This document shows, piece after piece, positions 13,428-26,900 of a DNA stretch of 64,000 nucleotides. Numbering within the stretch: the first letter of the stretch is position 1; each line of letters opens with the position of its first letter. A program made the translations under genes and the position numbers. This stretch comes from Prochilodus magdalenae (taxonomy: Eukaryota; Chordata; Actinopteri; Characiformes; Prochilodontidae). The stretch spans positions 1 to 64,000 of the forward strand of contig JAMWET010005048.1 in assembly GCA_024036415.1 (NCBI GenBank). The letters are read 5' to 3'. The notes under the pieces were generated by a model that saw nothing but the letters and a program-made list of their open reading frames with translations, was not told where the DNA came from and did not search any database.

Positions 13428-16400
13428 TTAGAGGTCACTGTAGTGGAACACTTTCCGAGGGGTGAATTTGAGTTTGATGGGGTCTTTGGGGGACAGCAGT
13501 CCAGTGATGCCGAGCTCTAGAGGAACCTGGTTACAAAGAGAGAAGCACCGATGAGTCCGAAGTCCAGAGGACTGCTAGCACTATAACCAGCAATAAAGCA
13601 ATTCCACACAGGGGGACAGGAGCTGGTGTGCAACTAAGGAATGCTAGTTGGGGGAAAGGGTAAACACTGAGCGATAAAGAGTTCCAGCTAACAGAAATAC
13701 GAAAACCGAACTGAGAAGTCCGTTATCAGGGTTAGAATAGACCGACCTTCGTTTCAACACAAACGTTGACGTCGAACCTCTGCAGTATCTCCACGATGGC
13801 CAGCTTAACGGACACGAGAGCAAACCTCATCCCGATACAGTTCCTGGGCCCTGCGCCGAAGGGCATGTACACGTACGGGTCTATACTCTCCTTGTTCTCT
13901 TTAGTGAACCTGCACAAGAAGGAGATGTCAAGATAGAGGAGCGTTAAAGGGCACTGAAGGGACTACCTGATTGGATAGCGTAGCAAGGCATCAGACTCGT
14001 CTTCCTTCGCTTCGTACCTCTCAGGGTTGAAGGTGTCCGGGTCAGGCCAGTATTCGGGGTCTCTGTGGAGAGGAAAGGTAGGAACGACGACGACGGTGCC
14101 CTTGGGGATGGTAAGCCCACCGATCTCCACGGTTTTCTTGCAGAATCTTTCAAGTCTATTACCCACAGGGTACAACCTGAGCGATTCGTTCAGAGCAGCA
14201 TCCAGATACTCCATACTCATCACCGCGTCGTACTGAGCCGAAGCCTGGGGGAGAACACAAGCGTGGCTTTTATTCTCGTTTCTGTATTTGTTGAAATAAC
14301 CAGATTTATTAGCATCTACGGTAGGTCGCTTTGGTTTGGGGTGTGCTCTAGGGTCCCAGGACTTTCACGGGAATCACTGTATAACAGACGACAGAGAATT
14401 CTACAAGATCCCAAATCAGGAGGCCGTCGTGGGCTGGAGGTTAGGGAGCCAGCCATGTGACCGCAGGGCCACTGGCTAGATTCCCTGAACCGTCAGAAGC
14501 GACTGAAGTGCCCTTGAGCAAGGCACCTAACCCGCAACTGTGGATAGGGCTGCCCACTGCTTCGGGCAAGTGTGCTCACTGCCCCCTAGTGTCACTTCAG
14601 GGATGGGTTCCAATGCTGGACATCAAATCAAATTTCAAATTTATTTAGATTGCGCTTTTAACAACTGGTGTTGTCTCAAAGCAGCTTTACCGAAATCCAT
14701 TAATACAGATTCATCAAGGAGGGGAAAGAAAGAAGCCCCGAAGGCGACGGTGGCTAGGAACACCTCCCTCACATTGGAGGAAGAAGCCTTGGGAGGAACC
14801 AGACCCACACGGAGGGACACATCCTCCTCTGGTCTAAACTACAGCCCAGTTTTGCTATCTACGCCTGTGTGGAAACGGAACCAGTCGTGTACCTTGTTGG
14901 GGAAGGTTTGATCGATCTCCTTCTGAAGCTTCTTCATCGTCTCCGGGTTGGTGGCCATGTTGTGAAAGAAGAAGGACAGTGTGCTGCTGCTTGTCTCGAA
15001 GCCAGCGAAGATGAAGATCATGGACTGGGACAGGATCTCATGATCACTCAGACCTCGAAAGAGAAAGCAGACATAAGCATGTGGAGGCGAAGGGATGATC
15101 CCAAACGAGCCTACAGCTGCATTCTCGACCGAGCGGTCCATCAACACTGAGGCGCTACGTGGTTGTCCTGGTACCGTGAGGACGTGAATACGGTGGGACT
15201 GAATTGACTGAGAGTAATACCGTGCCAGGATTCCTTGTCGTCCTCTTTAGCTGACTTCTCCATCTTCTGGGAATCTATCATCAGCTGCAGGAAGTCCACT
15301 CGCTTCTGCAGGACGAGGGAAACAAAGCAACCAATCAGATCCCAAAGACATTCCCAAAGATCCCAATGGTCCTCCAAACTGCTCCACATCTGGCATATCT
15401 GGAAGATGTACCTTGTTGTCCTTGGAGACCCGTTCTGACTTAATCTTCTGCAGGGAGGCATAAAAGTAATCAGTCACGGCCGGGGGGAAAAAGGCGAAGT
15501 CCAGTTTCGCCAGCAGCGGCGCGATGAAGGGGAACAGGGCTGAAAGGAAGAGAACACAAAACGACAGTCACCTCCTGGTCTTAAGACTTAGACTACACCG
15601 GAACTCCACAGTACCAACATGACTGAATGGAAATCTATGGGAAGGTGCTGCAGTGTAGGGATTAATCCCAGTAATGGTGGGTTAGCTTAGCGTCTGCTAA
15701 GACAGCATCTATCAGACATCTGGGGACTAAAGACGCCAGCTGATCCAGGAGTCTTCACCGGCTCAGCCGGACAGGTCATTTGTCACCTACAATGGTTGCC
15801 ACTAATACCACCTCACAAAAATCCCCCACCAACACTCCCCCACCAGTACCCACACAACCCCCTAGCACTACCACCCTCCCCCAGACGCTGGATGTAGAAC
15901 TGTATGCTGGTAACACTCTGGATGGTCCATTGTCCAGACCACAGGTCGCCACGTCCATACATGCTTCCACTTCCAGTTCAGGTCAGCTGGAGTCCAGAGG
16001 GGTCAGCCCTGTTTCAGACTCCACTGTGTGTAGTTCAGTCGTAGCCTGCGTGATGGACGGTGTTCACTGATTACGCTGTGTTACAGTGTTCCTGACCCTG
16101 TGTGGTGTCGAAGGTCATGTGGTTTCTGCCCACAGGAAAGTTCTCCAGAATGCCTGAGGCCTCCTGGACCCTTGGAATCGCTGGCTGAGGAACAGCATTC
16201 CTGAACATTTTCTGGGATGTTTTATTCTACCTGCCGAGCCTGGACCCGTCCCCACCTCCAGAATACCCGGCTCTTTCTGGACGCCCCTTTTAGGCCCAGG
16301 CCTGATCACCTCATCACATCACAGCACCATTAAACAGGATTCCTAGTCCTTCATTTCCCTGTGGAACGCGGTACAGCGGTGGATTTGAGTGAGTGTACGT

Positions 16401-17570
16401 GTACAGTCCCCTGAAGCGATCGATGACTTACCTACAAGGACGAAAAGAGGATTCAGGAAGTCAAATTTGAGCAGCTTCTTGATGTTGGTTACAAACGGGT
16501 CGTTGGGGTTGTTCAGAGAGTCAATATCGACGCTGAAGGCTGTGCTGGTCACCACGTCCATACTGTACGGCCCGAAGAACCTGGAAACGTCAGGACAATG
16601 TGGAACACTTAGCATTCGTCCCCTTTGAAGTGAACATAAGATCCTCTGGTATTCCAGAACGCTAGCTCATCCACCGGTATGCCTACTTACTCTTTAACAT
16701 CTGCCACTTCTTCTCGCTTCGCTGCCTTCTCCAGATTTTCAACTAAAGAACGAGAGTGCTTCTTCATGATGCCGAACATCTGAGGAGACACACCGTAATA
16801 AACAGCATGTAATTCATTTAAAGCTCCTAATGGAATTTATCACTCCGGAAAATAAACCAGAACACGGAAAATCACTGATACGGGGTTGGGGCCAGAGAAA
16901 GGGCTCAATCCCACAATAATACAGAATATATGGCAGGGAGGTGTGGGTGAGGTAGTGCCAGGGGTCCTGCCTGAGGACCCCCTGGTTTAGAGTAGGGTTC
17001 CACTACACTGTTCCAAAGAGAATTAAAAACAGAAAGAGGTTTGGATAACAAGGCAGGTTATAATGTCTCTCAGTTTATTATTTTATTTTATTTTATTTTA
17101 TTTTATTTTATTTTATTTTATTTTATTTTATTTTATTTTATTTTATTTTATTGATTCTGTTGATACACAGAAACCCTCCTATTCAAAATATTTTTTTCTC
17201 TTTAATTTTAAAAACCAAACTAGATAACTATGGTTCTTCAGCTTTCATGGGATACCACACCAGGCACAGTGCCTCACCTGGGCTCGTGAGGTTGAGCCAT
17301 GGTTGTTTGGGTCTGATGGTAGGGTTCGTGTGTGGTGCAGACACTCGTTCAGACTCTGAACTTCCCACCACCTCACCGTGAGCACACTGGCCAGAGCTCA
17401 GCCGCACTCATAAGAGAACACAACTTACAACTTACCCAGGTGTGGGCGTTCCCTGAGGTAGCCCCCCTTCAAAATCACTCTCCATGCTGATGTCACATGA
17501 GTGATTAATAATAATAATAATAATAGTAATAGTAATAGTAATAGTAAAAGTAATAGTAATAGTAATAGTA

Positions 17571-17606
<36 letters not shown>

Positions 17607-17654
17607 GTAATAATAATAGTAATAATAATAATAATAATAATAATAGTAATAATA

Positions 17655-17685
<31 letters not shown>

Positions 17686-17975
17686 AAATAATAGTAATAA
17701 TAATAATAATAATAATAATAGTAATAGTAATAGTAATAGTAAAAGTAATAGTAATAGTAATAGTAATAGTAATAGTAATAGTAATAATAATAATAATAAT
17801 AATAGTAATAATAATAGTAATAATAGTAATAGTAATAGTAATAATATAATAGTAATAATAATAATAATAAATAATAGTTAATAATAATACATAATAAGAA
17901 GAAGAAGAAGAAGAAGAATGTCGGGGGAAAAGAAGAATAGTAATAGAATAGTAGTAATAAGTAATAGTTGTAATA

Positions 17976-18052
<77 letters not shown>

Positions 18053-18136
18053 GTAATAGTAATAATAATAATAACAATAATAATAATAGTAATAGTAGTA
18101 GTATTAGTAATAGTTGTAATAATAATAATAATAATA

Positions 18137-18181
<45 letters not shown>

Positions 18182-18241
18182 GTAATAATAATAATTATAA
18201 TAATAATAATAATAGTAATAGTAGTAGTATTAGTAATAGTT

Positions 18242-18289
<48 letters not shown>

Positions 18290-21200
18290 GTAATAATAAT
18301 AATTATAATAATAATAATAATAGTAATAGTAGTAGTATTAGTAATAGTTGTAATAATAATAATAATAATAGTAATAATAATAATCTGTGTATTAAACTCT
18401 GAGGACAGTAGTGTCGTGGAATGGAGAAGGTGAAAGCGAGTCGTAGAGTCCGCACCTCCTTCAGTCTCCCGCTGGTGAAGGAGGGAGAGAGAATGCTGCG
18501 GATTCTCCTCCAGTCGTCGTCCTCCACGATGTTGACGGCGTCGTACAGAGGGCCGTTCAGCTGGAAGTTCTGAAAGGAAGAGGGTCAGGGTCAGTGGGCA
18601 TGCCTCCAGCCTGACGAGGTACGAGGACTACAGGTTCATCTAAATATCCATAAACCTAATAACCGCTGACACAGCACTCACAGGTGAACCGCCAGGTGAC
18701 TCATACAGCTGTTACAGCTGCTGGGCCAGAGCTCCATACCTAGTTTGAGTCGGAGCTGATTATCACCTGCTCGATTTTCTAAAGCCCTCATCATTAGTTT
18801 GCCCGTGTGTCAGTTGTGCTAGTGTGTCAGTTGTGCTAGTGTGTCAGTTGTGCCAGTGTTTCAGTTGTGGTAGGGTTTCAGTTGTGCTAGTGTGTCAGTT
18901 GTGCTAGTGTTTCAGTTGTGCTAGTGTGTCAGTTGTGCCAGTGTAACTGGGAGGAAGTGTGTTAGCCTATCAGAGTAGAGTATTTATTGATGGATCAGTG
19001 GCTCCACCCCTGAACTGGAAAGTCCATTGCGAGTCCATGGAGAGATGAAGGATCTTAAGAGTGGCTCGTATCTGTTTAGTAAATGACTCGGGTTTTTAAC
19101 AGGCCAGAACGTTAGTAGATCTGAGAGTTCTCCTGGAGAACCTAGGTAACCTGACGTTAGAATCATCCTGTAGGTATCTAGAACATCTAAGAACAGTCTG
19201 AGAACCAGATATACGAGCTCTGAAGGAGCTTGAGGAAACAGGAGGGAACGTACTCGTCTGTTGGTGAAGAGGGTGTAGCACTCTTTGACCAGAACAACTT
19301 TCAGGATGTCTTTATCCATGACACACAGGACCGGCTGTCGAGCGTCATATATCCTGAAAAAAAGAAATCCCATTTTAGAACCGCAGGCTCCGCCCACAAA
19401 CTCAGCTTCCATTCAGCCACCGTTTCGGTACCGAATGCAGGAATTAGATTTGCACCCGGCCGAGAAATTCAAAACTATTCAACGTTTCAGGAAACTAAAT
19501 TAGAAAAACAGAAACAGATTTACAAACAAAAATAAATTACATTCCAGAAAACAAATTTACAAGAGTAGAAACCATGTGGAGCTGATTATAAACCCCCGGC
19601 CCTCCACTATAGCTACCGTTACAGCCCACTCACCGTCCGCAACATTCCCGACTCCGAGTGGTTTAGACGCCTGTTCATCTTCCTCTTCAAAACAGATAGA
19701 TTTTCAGAATTCGCAATTTGTAAAAGTGTTTCATGTCTTAAATTTAAATTTGCTTATAATTTTTGTAATTTAGTTTTCTTGAATGCAATGTTTTTCTTTA
19801 TAAATCTGTTTTAACTTTTGTAACTTTGTTTTCTGAATGTAGTTTTTTCTTTGTAAATTTGGTTATATTTTTGTAATTTAGTTTTTTTGAATGTTTTATT
19901 TCTTTGTAAATTAGTTTTTATTTTGGTAATTTAGTTTTTTTTCTTTTTGAATCTGGTTTTATTTTTGTAATTTTGTTTCTTTGAATGTAATTTTTTCTTT
20001 ATAAATCTATTTTAACTTTTGTAACTTTTGAATGTATTTTTTTTCTTTGTTAATTTTTTTAATTTTTGTAATCTAGTTTTTTAAATGTTTTTTTTCTTTA
20101 TAAATCTGTTTATATTTTTGTAATTTTGTTTTCTTGAATGCACTTTTTTCTTTGTAAATTTGTAATGCCTGTAAGAACAAGTACACAGTAGTTCTCCTGG
20201 TAAATGTAAACTGGTATTCAGCCTTCAGGCTGGTTTATAATAAGCTACATCACGTCTTTCCTTTCTCTCTGAGCTGCGTTCTTCAGTAAACACTCGGAAC
20301 CTTCTTTGGGGGATTTCTGACTGAACACACTGAAAATGGCCAGGTCTTTGTTTAAACTATGGAAACAGACCTGGACTGGACGACAGCTTGTTTGCCCCCA
20401 GCAGCTCCTTATCTCACTAAAGCCAAAGGCTCTTATGACGTCACGCCACATACACGAGGAACTCAGTACGGCTGAGGCGGCCTTCTCAGAGTGCCCATGC
20501 TAAAGAGCGATAAGGACTGGGCTCTATTACACAGAGTAGCTGGAACCTGCACATGCCAGAGCTAGAACCACTCTTACAGTGCTTCACTAACCGGTATACG
20601 GCAGACGTGCCATTTATTACAGATATAAAACACATATACAACACATATATCACCATCATATCATCACCATGACAACTCGTATCTCCATAACGACAGCTTT
20701 AACCTTACCTTTCTATAGACGGTGTAAGCTCTATAAGCACATGCATCCTAAAATATCATTTCCTGAATATGAAGTCCTGTAAGCGATGGATCGTATACTT
20801 GCGTATATATTACATATATTACAGTTATATTAAATTAGATTATACATTTAAAACCCTGAATGAAATTCCCTGATTAATGGAACTTAGGGAATGCTTTAAA
20901 TGGTTTGGAATTTTTATTTATATATTTATTTATTTTAATATTATTATTCAGATCTTGTTATGTTGATTTCCTGTAGTTGAGGTAAGTTATTTTCCTGACC
21001 TGTAGAGTTAACGGTTTGGAGATCAGACTGTTTGGTTGGAGATATAACCGTATTAATATCTATAGCCCGGTTAACCCGTACAGCACACGCTAGCAGGACG
21101 TACAGAATCAGAACCAGCCTAGTCCACTCACCCCCATATTCTCCCGTACTTCTTAAAACACTCCAGGTCAAAATACTGCGGCCCCTGAAACCCAAAGGAG

Positions 21201-21763
21201 ATGAACGTTATGAACACCATGGGGACTCCAGGTGTTAATAAGCGTGTTGGTGAAGAGCTGCTCGGACTGACCTTCTTATACTCCAGCATGGTTCCGATGA
21301 AGGGAAGAGGTTTAGGGCCCGAAACTCCGATCTTCTCAAAAAACCCATGAGGCCAGTATCCGTATCTGAAAGTGGGTCAGCAACTCGGGTCAGGGTTCAC
21401 ACATGAGCAGCAGTGCAGTCTTAATAACCCCCTCGAGTACCTTTCACTAGAACCCTGCTACACAGACCGGTCATATAGGTTCTCATGGGTTCTCCTACGT
21501 CCAGTGATAGAACAGTGAGATGCCGAGGTCACGGGTATTGTTATCCAGATGTTATGACGGCTGGTGTCATGGCTACATGCAAAGCTCCGCCTTACACTAC
21601 TGAAATAGCGGCTCCCGCGTGGTTCTAGGTAAACCCTACAAGTGGTGTAGAACCTGAGTGGAGGTTCTGTATAAAGGGTTCTGTATACTCACAAAATAAA
21701 TAGGCCTATGAAGAGCAGCAGGAGGGCCCATGTTTCAGCAGAGAAGAACCAGAAGTAAGTCAT
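13428..21763 (-). CDS. cyp3a: Cytochrome P450 family 3 (CYP3A-like), gene A, 13 exons, intact
   Basis: This is a haem-thiolate monooxygenase of the ER membrane. CYP3A enzymes oxidise steroids, bile acids and xenobiotics using NADPH-P450 reductase. Exons 1-13 (minus strand): 21763-21693, 21365-21272, 21184-21132, 19353-19254, 18569-18456, 16779-16691, 16580-16432, 15539-15412, 15305-15221, 15053-14893, 14244-14018, 13909-13747, 13526-13428. All junctions are GT/AG and the exons sum to 1533 bp, or 510 residues. Most exon lengths equal those of mammalian CYP3A genes. Visible landmarks: hydrophobic N-terminal anchor (about residues 1-25); [11 protein letters not shown] in exon 7; I-helix AGFETS at 311-316; K-helix ExxR at 368-371; PERF at 422-425; haem loop [10 protein letters not shown] with ligand Cys448. 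Exon 9 is 85 bp, against 61 bp in genes B and C, adding eight residues after MIDSQ. The start codon is the only ATG before the anchor. CYP3A rather than another fish CYP3 subfamily is likely but needs a tree. Confidence 0.95.
14421..14600 (+). mobile_element. tRNA-derived SINE copy
   Basis: The left end (GTGGGCTGGAGGTTAGGGAG, then CCACTGGCTAGATTCCCTGA) looks like a tRNA-type promoter with a B-box-like GGCTAGATTCC. It is followed by CTTGAGCAAGGCACCTAACC and CCCACTGCTTCGGGCAAGTG, segments familiar from fish SINEs. A truncated copy of the left end is at 60972-61035. It lies in gene A intron 10, antisense to the gene. The family name is not assigned. Confidence 0.65.
14630..14845 (+). mobile_element. 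Dispersed fish repeat, copy 1
   Basis: The segment opens with TTTCAAATTTATTTAGATTG, continues through CAAAGCAGCTTTACCGAAAT, and closes with CTTGGGAGGAACCAGACCCA and ATCCTCCTCTGGTC. This is a pattern common in fish genomes. A second copy in opposite orientation is at 53474-53671. It is non-coding and its class is not certain. Confidence 0.6.
15540..16431. other. Gene A intron 7, nothing recognised
   Basis: This 892-bp intron has no transposon motif or tandem array that I can name. A 96-codon open frame on the plus strand (15780-16070), rich in Ser, Thr and Pro, resembles no family I know. Confidence 0.5.
17078..17153. repeat. (TTTTA)n pentanucleotide microsatellite
   Basis: About 15 perfect TTTTA repeats lie inside intron 5 of gene A. 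Confidence 0.95.
17265..17345 (+). mobile_element. Possible Tc1/mariner transposase scrap
   Basis: GGTAGGGTTCGTGTGTGGTG and the bases before it match a segment of the clearer Tc1-type relic at 51540-51735. Both translate to a GFVCGA-like string corresponding to the RVWRRP area of Tc1 transposases. It is very short, in intron 5 of gene A. Confidence 0.35.
17500..18385. repeat. AAT/AGT trinucleotide microsatellite
   Basis: Nearly 900 bp of AAT with interspersed AGT triplets, broken by a GAA patch near 17896-17920. A motif containing TAGTAGTAGTATTAGTAATAG is repeated several times in the right half. It fills half of intron 5 of gene A and ends about 70 bp from exon 5. Long Asn, Ile or Tyr open frames here are artefacts of the triplet. 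Confidence 0.97.
18804..18943. repeat. 17-bp tandem repeat
   Basis: About eight copies of GTGTCAGTTGTGCTAGT with small variations lie in intron 4 of gene A. Confidence 0.9.
19354..21131. other. Gene A intron 3
   Basis: This is the longest intron of gene A. Apart from a T-rich degenerate repeat (19730-20165) and AT-rich sequence near 20800-20960, I recognise nothing in it. Confidence 0.5.
19730..20165. repeat. Degenerate T-rich tandem repeat
   Basis: Phrases such as TTTTTCTTTGTAAATTTG and TTTTTGTAATTTAGTTTT recur at intervals of roughly 55-65 bp with drift, suggesting an old tandem array. Confidence 0.6.
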
Positions 21764-21959
21764 GGTTGCTGGGCTGTCCACAGTCGTGCAGGTTCTCTAG
21801 GCGGTTCCGGTGGTTCTCTGAAGCCTCTGTTCCAGGCGAGCCCGCTCTGGCTGTTCCCTGGAGAGCCGAGGGCTTTTAAAGCTTAGCCTCAGGGTTAATG
21901 ATCAAACACACGTACGCCGTACAGGCTAGCGTCAGAGAGCGCACGTCATCTTCAACTTT
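21764..21959 (-). promoter_or_regulatory. Proximal promoter / 5' UTR of gene A
   Basis: This is the 196 bp between the gene A start codon and the long CT tract. On the minus strand it carries a TATA-like GCTTTAAAAG (21872-21881), about 110 bp before the ATG, and further upstream an HNF1-like site. A liver-type compact promoter is plausible for a CYP3A gene, but no transcription start can be proven from sequence alone. Confidence 0.5.
21894..21906. promoter_or_regulatory. Candidate HNF1 site upstream of gene A
   Basis: GTTAATGATCAAA matches the HNF1 consensus GTTAATNATTAAC at 11 of 13 positions. It sits about 15-20 bp upstream of the TATA-like box. HNF1 drives many liver and gut genes, so the placement is sensible, but the match may be chance. 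Confidence 0.35.
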
Positions 21960-23085
<1,126 letters not shown>

Positions 23086-23954
23086 CCCCTCACATTCTTC
23101 GTTACAGAGCTCATGAGTAGAGGGGGGCGGGGTCGTGTAGAGGTCTGGCTTCTTGTTTCAGTTCCAGTTCCGCCAGTCTACTGTAACCGCTACACCATCT
23201 ACAGCAGCAGGAGGTTCTAAGAGCATTAACCTCCAGAATGCGGGTCCAACAGAACCACTATCCGGAACTGAGTTCATATGAAGTCCAATAGAACCTGATA
23301 ACTAATGACATTAGCTAACAGTAACAGTAGCTGTGAGGAGGAGTGAATATGAGTGTGGAGTAAGACCTCCACAAAAAGACCTCAGGTCATGGGTCGTTAC
23401 TACCGCACACGGAAGGTTCTACTCACTTCTGCCTGGACCTCTGGAATCTGTGTGGTCGAGAGGCTTGGAGGGAACTCTGTTCAGCTCGGATAGGGAGACT
23501 GTATATCTGATCTCCTGTCTGACCAGAGACACACGGGACGCATCAGATAAACAGGAAGTAGAGGAGCTGATTCACACAGTAGCTGCTCCCGCGGGTAACA
23601 CAGCCGGGGAGGTTACGAGAGTTCATCCGGTTTGGTTGCTAGGATCCGTACACAGCAGGCAATCTGGGTCAGGAGAAAGTAGGAGGACCCGAGGGACGGA
23701 GCGGCGGAGCGGCGGAGCGGTGGAGCGGTGGAGCGGTGGAGCGGCGGAGCGGCGGACTGCTCTCCAGCACTGACCCTCTTCTCTCAGAGTAACGAGTTCA
23801 TCATGGGATTAACTTTCAGCATACCTCTGTCTCCTGTCACTCACGGAGGACTCTTATTTTAGCCACGCCCCCGCATTTTAAACAGACTGCATGGCCACAT
23901 GGTGAGCGGCTAGATCCCACTGTGTTCATTCATGTGGGCCCCCAATTCTGAATG
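23086..23954. other. Intergenic stretch, no gene seen
   Basis: The sequence is unique apart from a short tandem repeat of 9 bp (GCGGCGGAG/GCGGTGGAG) near 23695-23758. The open frame 23333-23773 has no recognisable family features. Confidence 0.45.
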
Positions 23955-26900
23955 TCTGTCTATGAGAGGCAGTGTGAGGGACGTCCTCTGTGTATATACG
24001 TGTAGTAGTATGTGTGTGGGTCTGTATATAGGGTCTATGAGGGGCAGTGTGAGGGACGTCCTCTGTGTATATACGTGTAGTAGTATGTGTGCAGGTCTGT
24101 ATGTAGGGTCTATGAGAGGCAGTGTGAGGGATGTCCTCTGTGTATATACGTGTAGTAGTAGTAGGTGTGTGGGTCTGTATGTAGAGTCTTTGAGAGGCAG
24201 TGTGAGGGACATCCTCTGTGTATATACGTGTAGTAGTATGTGTGTGGGTCTGTATGTAGGGTCTATGGGGCTAGCCTGAGGGACGTCCTCTGTGTATATA
24301 CGTGTAGTAGTAGTAGGTGTGTGGGTCTGTATGTAGAGTCTTTGAGAGGCAGTGTGAGGGACGTCCTCTGTGTATATACGTGTAGTAGTAGTATGTGTGT
24401 GGGTCTGTATGTAGAGTCTTTGAGAGGCAGTGTGAGGGACGTCCTCTGTGTATATACGTGTAGTAGTATGTGTGTGGGTCTGTATGTAGAGTCTTTGAGA
24501 GGCAGTGTGAGGGACGTCCTCTGTGTATATACGTGTAGTAGTATGTGTGCGGGTCTGTATGTAGGGTCTATGAAGGCTTAGTGTGAGGGACGTCCTCGGT
24601 GTATATACGTGTAAGTAGTATGTGTGGCGGGGTCTGTATGGTAGGGTTCTGTGATATGGGGCAGTTTTTTTGTGAGGGACGTCCTCTGTGTATATACGTG
24701 TAGTAGTATGTGTGCGGGTCTGTATCTAGTGTCTCTGAGAGACAGTGTGAGGGGTGTCCTCTGTGTATATACGTGTAGTAGTAGTATGTGTGTGGGTCTG
24801 TATGTAGAGTCTTTGAGAGGCAGTGTGAGGGACGTCCTCTGTGTATATACGTGTAGTAGTAGTATGTGTGTGGGTCTGTATGTAGAGTCTTTGAGAGGCA
24901 GTGTGAGGGACGTCCTCTGTGTATATACGTGTAGTAGTATGTGTGTGGGTCTGTATGTAGAGTCTATGAGAGGCAGTGTGAGGGACGTCCTCTGTGTATA
25001 TACGTGTAGTAGTATGTGTGCGGGTCTGTATGTAGGGTCTATGAGAGGCAGTGTGAGGGACGTCCTCTGTGTATATACGTGTAGTAGTATGTGTGCGGGT
25101 CTGTATGTAGGGTCTATGGGGCTAGCCTGAGGGACGTCCTCTGTGTATATACGTGTAGTAGTATGTGTGCGGGTCTGTATGTAGGGTCTGTGAGAGGCAG
25201 TGTGAGGGACGTCCTCTGTGTATATACGTGTAGTAGTATGTGTGTGGGTCTGTATGTAGGGTCTATGGGGCTAGCCTGAGGGACGTCCTCTGTGTATATA
25301 CGTGTAGTAGTATGTGTGTGGGTCTGTATGTAGAGTCTATGAGAGGCAGTGTGAGGGACGTCCTCTGTGTATATACGTGTATATACGTGTAGTCGTATGT
25401 GTGCGGGTCTGTATGTAGTGTCTATGGAGGCTAGCCAGGTGAGGTATTAGACGTAGTCTATGAGGGACGTCCTCTGTGTATAATACGTGTAGTAGTATGG
25501 TGTGTGCGGGTCTGTATGTAGAGTCTATGGGGCTAGCCTGAGGGACGTCCTCTGTGTATATACGTGTAGTAGTATGTGTGCAGGTCTGTATGTAGGGTCT
25601 ATGGGGAAAAAAAAAGCAGTGTGAGGGACGTCCTCTGTGTATATACGTGTAGTAGTATGTGTGCAGGTCTGTATGTAGGGTCTATGGGGCTAGCCTGAGG
25701 GACGTCCTCTGTGTATATACGTGTAGTAGTATGTGTGTGGGTCTGTATGTAGAGTCTATGAGGGGCAGTGTGAGGGACGTCCTCTGTGTATATACGTGTA
25801 GTAGTATGTGTGCGGGTCTGTATGTAGAGTCTATGAGGGCAGTGTGAGGGACGTCCTCTGTGTATATACGTGTAGTAGTAGTATGTGTGTGGGTCTGTAT
25901 GTAGAGTCTATGAGAGGCAGTGTGAGGGACGTCCTCTGTGTATATACGTGTAGTAGTATGTGTGCGGGTCTGTATGTAGGGTCTATGAGGGGCAGTGTGA
26001 GGGACGTCCTCTGTGTATATACGTGTAGTAGTATGTGTGCGGGTCTGTATGTAGGGTCTATGGGGCTAGCCTGAGGGACGTCCTCTGTGTATATATGTGT
26101 AGTAGTATGTGTGCGGGTCTCTATGTAGAGTCTCTGAGAGGCAGTGTGAGGGACATCCTCTGTGTATATACGTGTAGTAGTATGTGTGCGGGTCTGTATG
26201 TAGGGTCTATGAGAGGCAGTGTGAGGGACGTCCTCTGTGTATATACGTGTAGTAGTATGTGTGTGGGTCTGTATGTAGAGTCTATGAGAGGCAGTGTGAG
26301 GGACGTCCTCTGTGTATATACGTGTAGTAGTATGTGTGTGGATCTGTATGTAGAGTCTATGAGTCTATGAGGGGCAGTGTGAGGGACGTCCTCTGTGTAT
26401 ATACGTGTAGTAGTATGTGTGTGGATCTGTATGTAGAGTCTATGAGTCTATGAGGGGCAGTGTGAGGGACGTCCTCTGTGTATATACGTGTAGTAGTATG
26501 TGTGCGGGTCTGTATGTAGAGTCTATGAGAGGCAGTGTGAGGGACGTCCTCTGTGTATATACGTGTAGTAGTATGTGTGCGGGTCTGTATGTAGGGTCTA
26601 TGAGAGGCAGTGTGAGGGACGTCCTCTGTGTATATACGTGTAGTAGTATGTGTGCGGGTCTGTATGTAGGGTCTATGGGGCTAGCCTGAGGGACGTCCTC
26701 TGTGTATATACGTGTAGTAGTATGTGTGCGGGTCTGTATGTAGAGTCTATGGGGCTAGCCTGAGGGACGTCCTCTGTGTATATACGTGTAGTAGTATGTG
26801 TGCGGGTCTGTATGTAGAGTCTATGGGGCTAGCCTGAGGGACGTCCTCTGTGTATATACGTGTAGTAGTATGTGTGTGGATCTGTATGTAGAGTCTATGA

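Larger units (their letters stand above)
14245..14892. other. Gene A intron 10 with two interspersed repeats
   Basis: Between exons 11 and 10 of gene A this intron holds a tRNA-derived SINE followed by a second dispersed fish repeat. It accounts for most of the intron's length. Confidence 0.7.

Noticed and set aside
14421..14480. tRNA gene
   Set aside because: The A- and B-box-like sequences belong to a SINE, and a cloverleaf with a proper anticodon arm is not evident.
15780..16070. Ser/Thr/Pro-rich 96-codon open frame as a nested gene
   Set aside because: It lies inside gene A intron 7, with no recognised domain and no supporting signals.
17501..18433. Long Asn, Ile and Tyr homopolymer-type proteins
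   Set aside because: They are translations of the AAT trinucleotide array in gene A intron 5.
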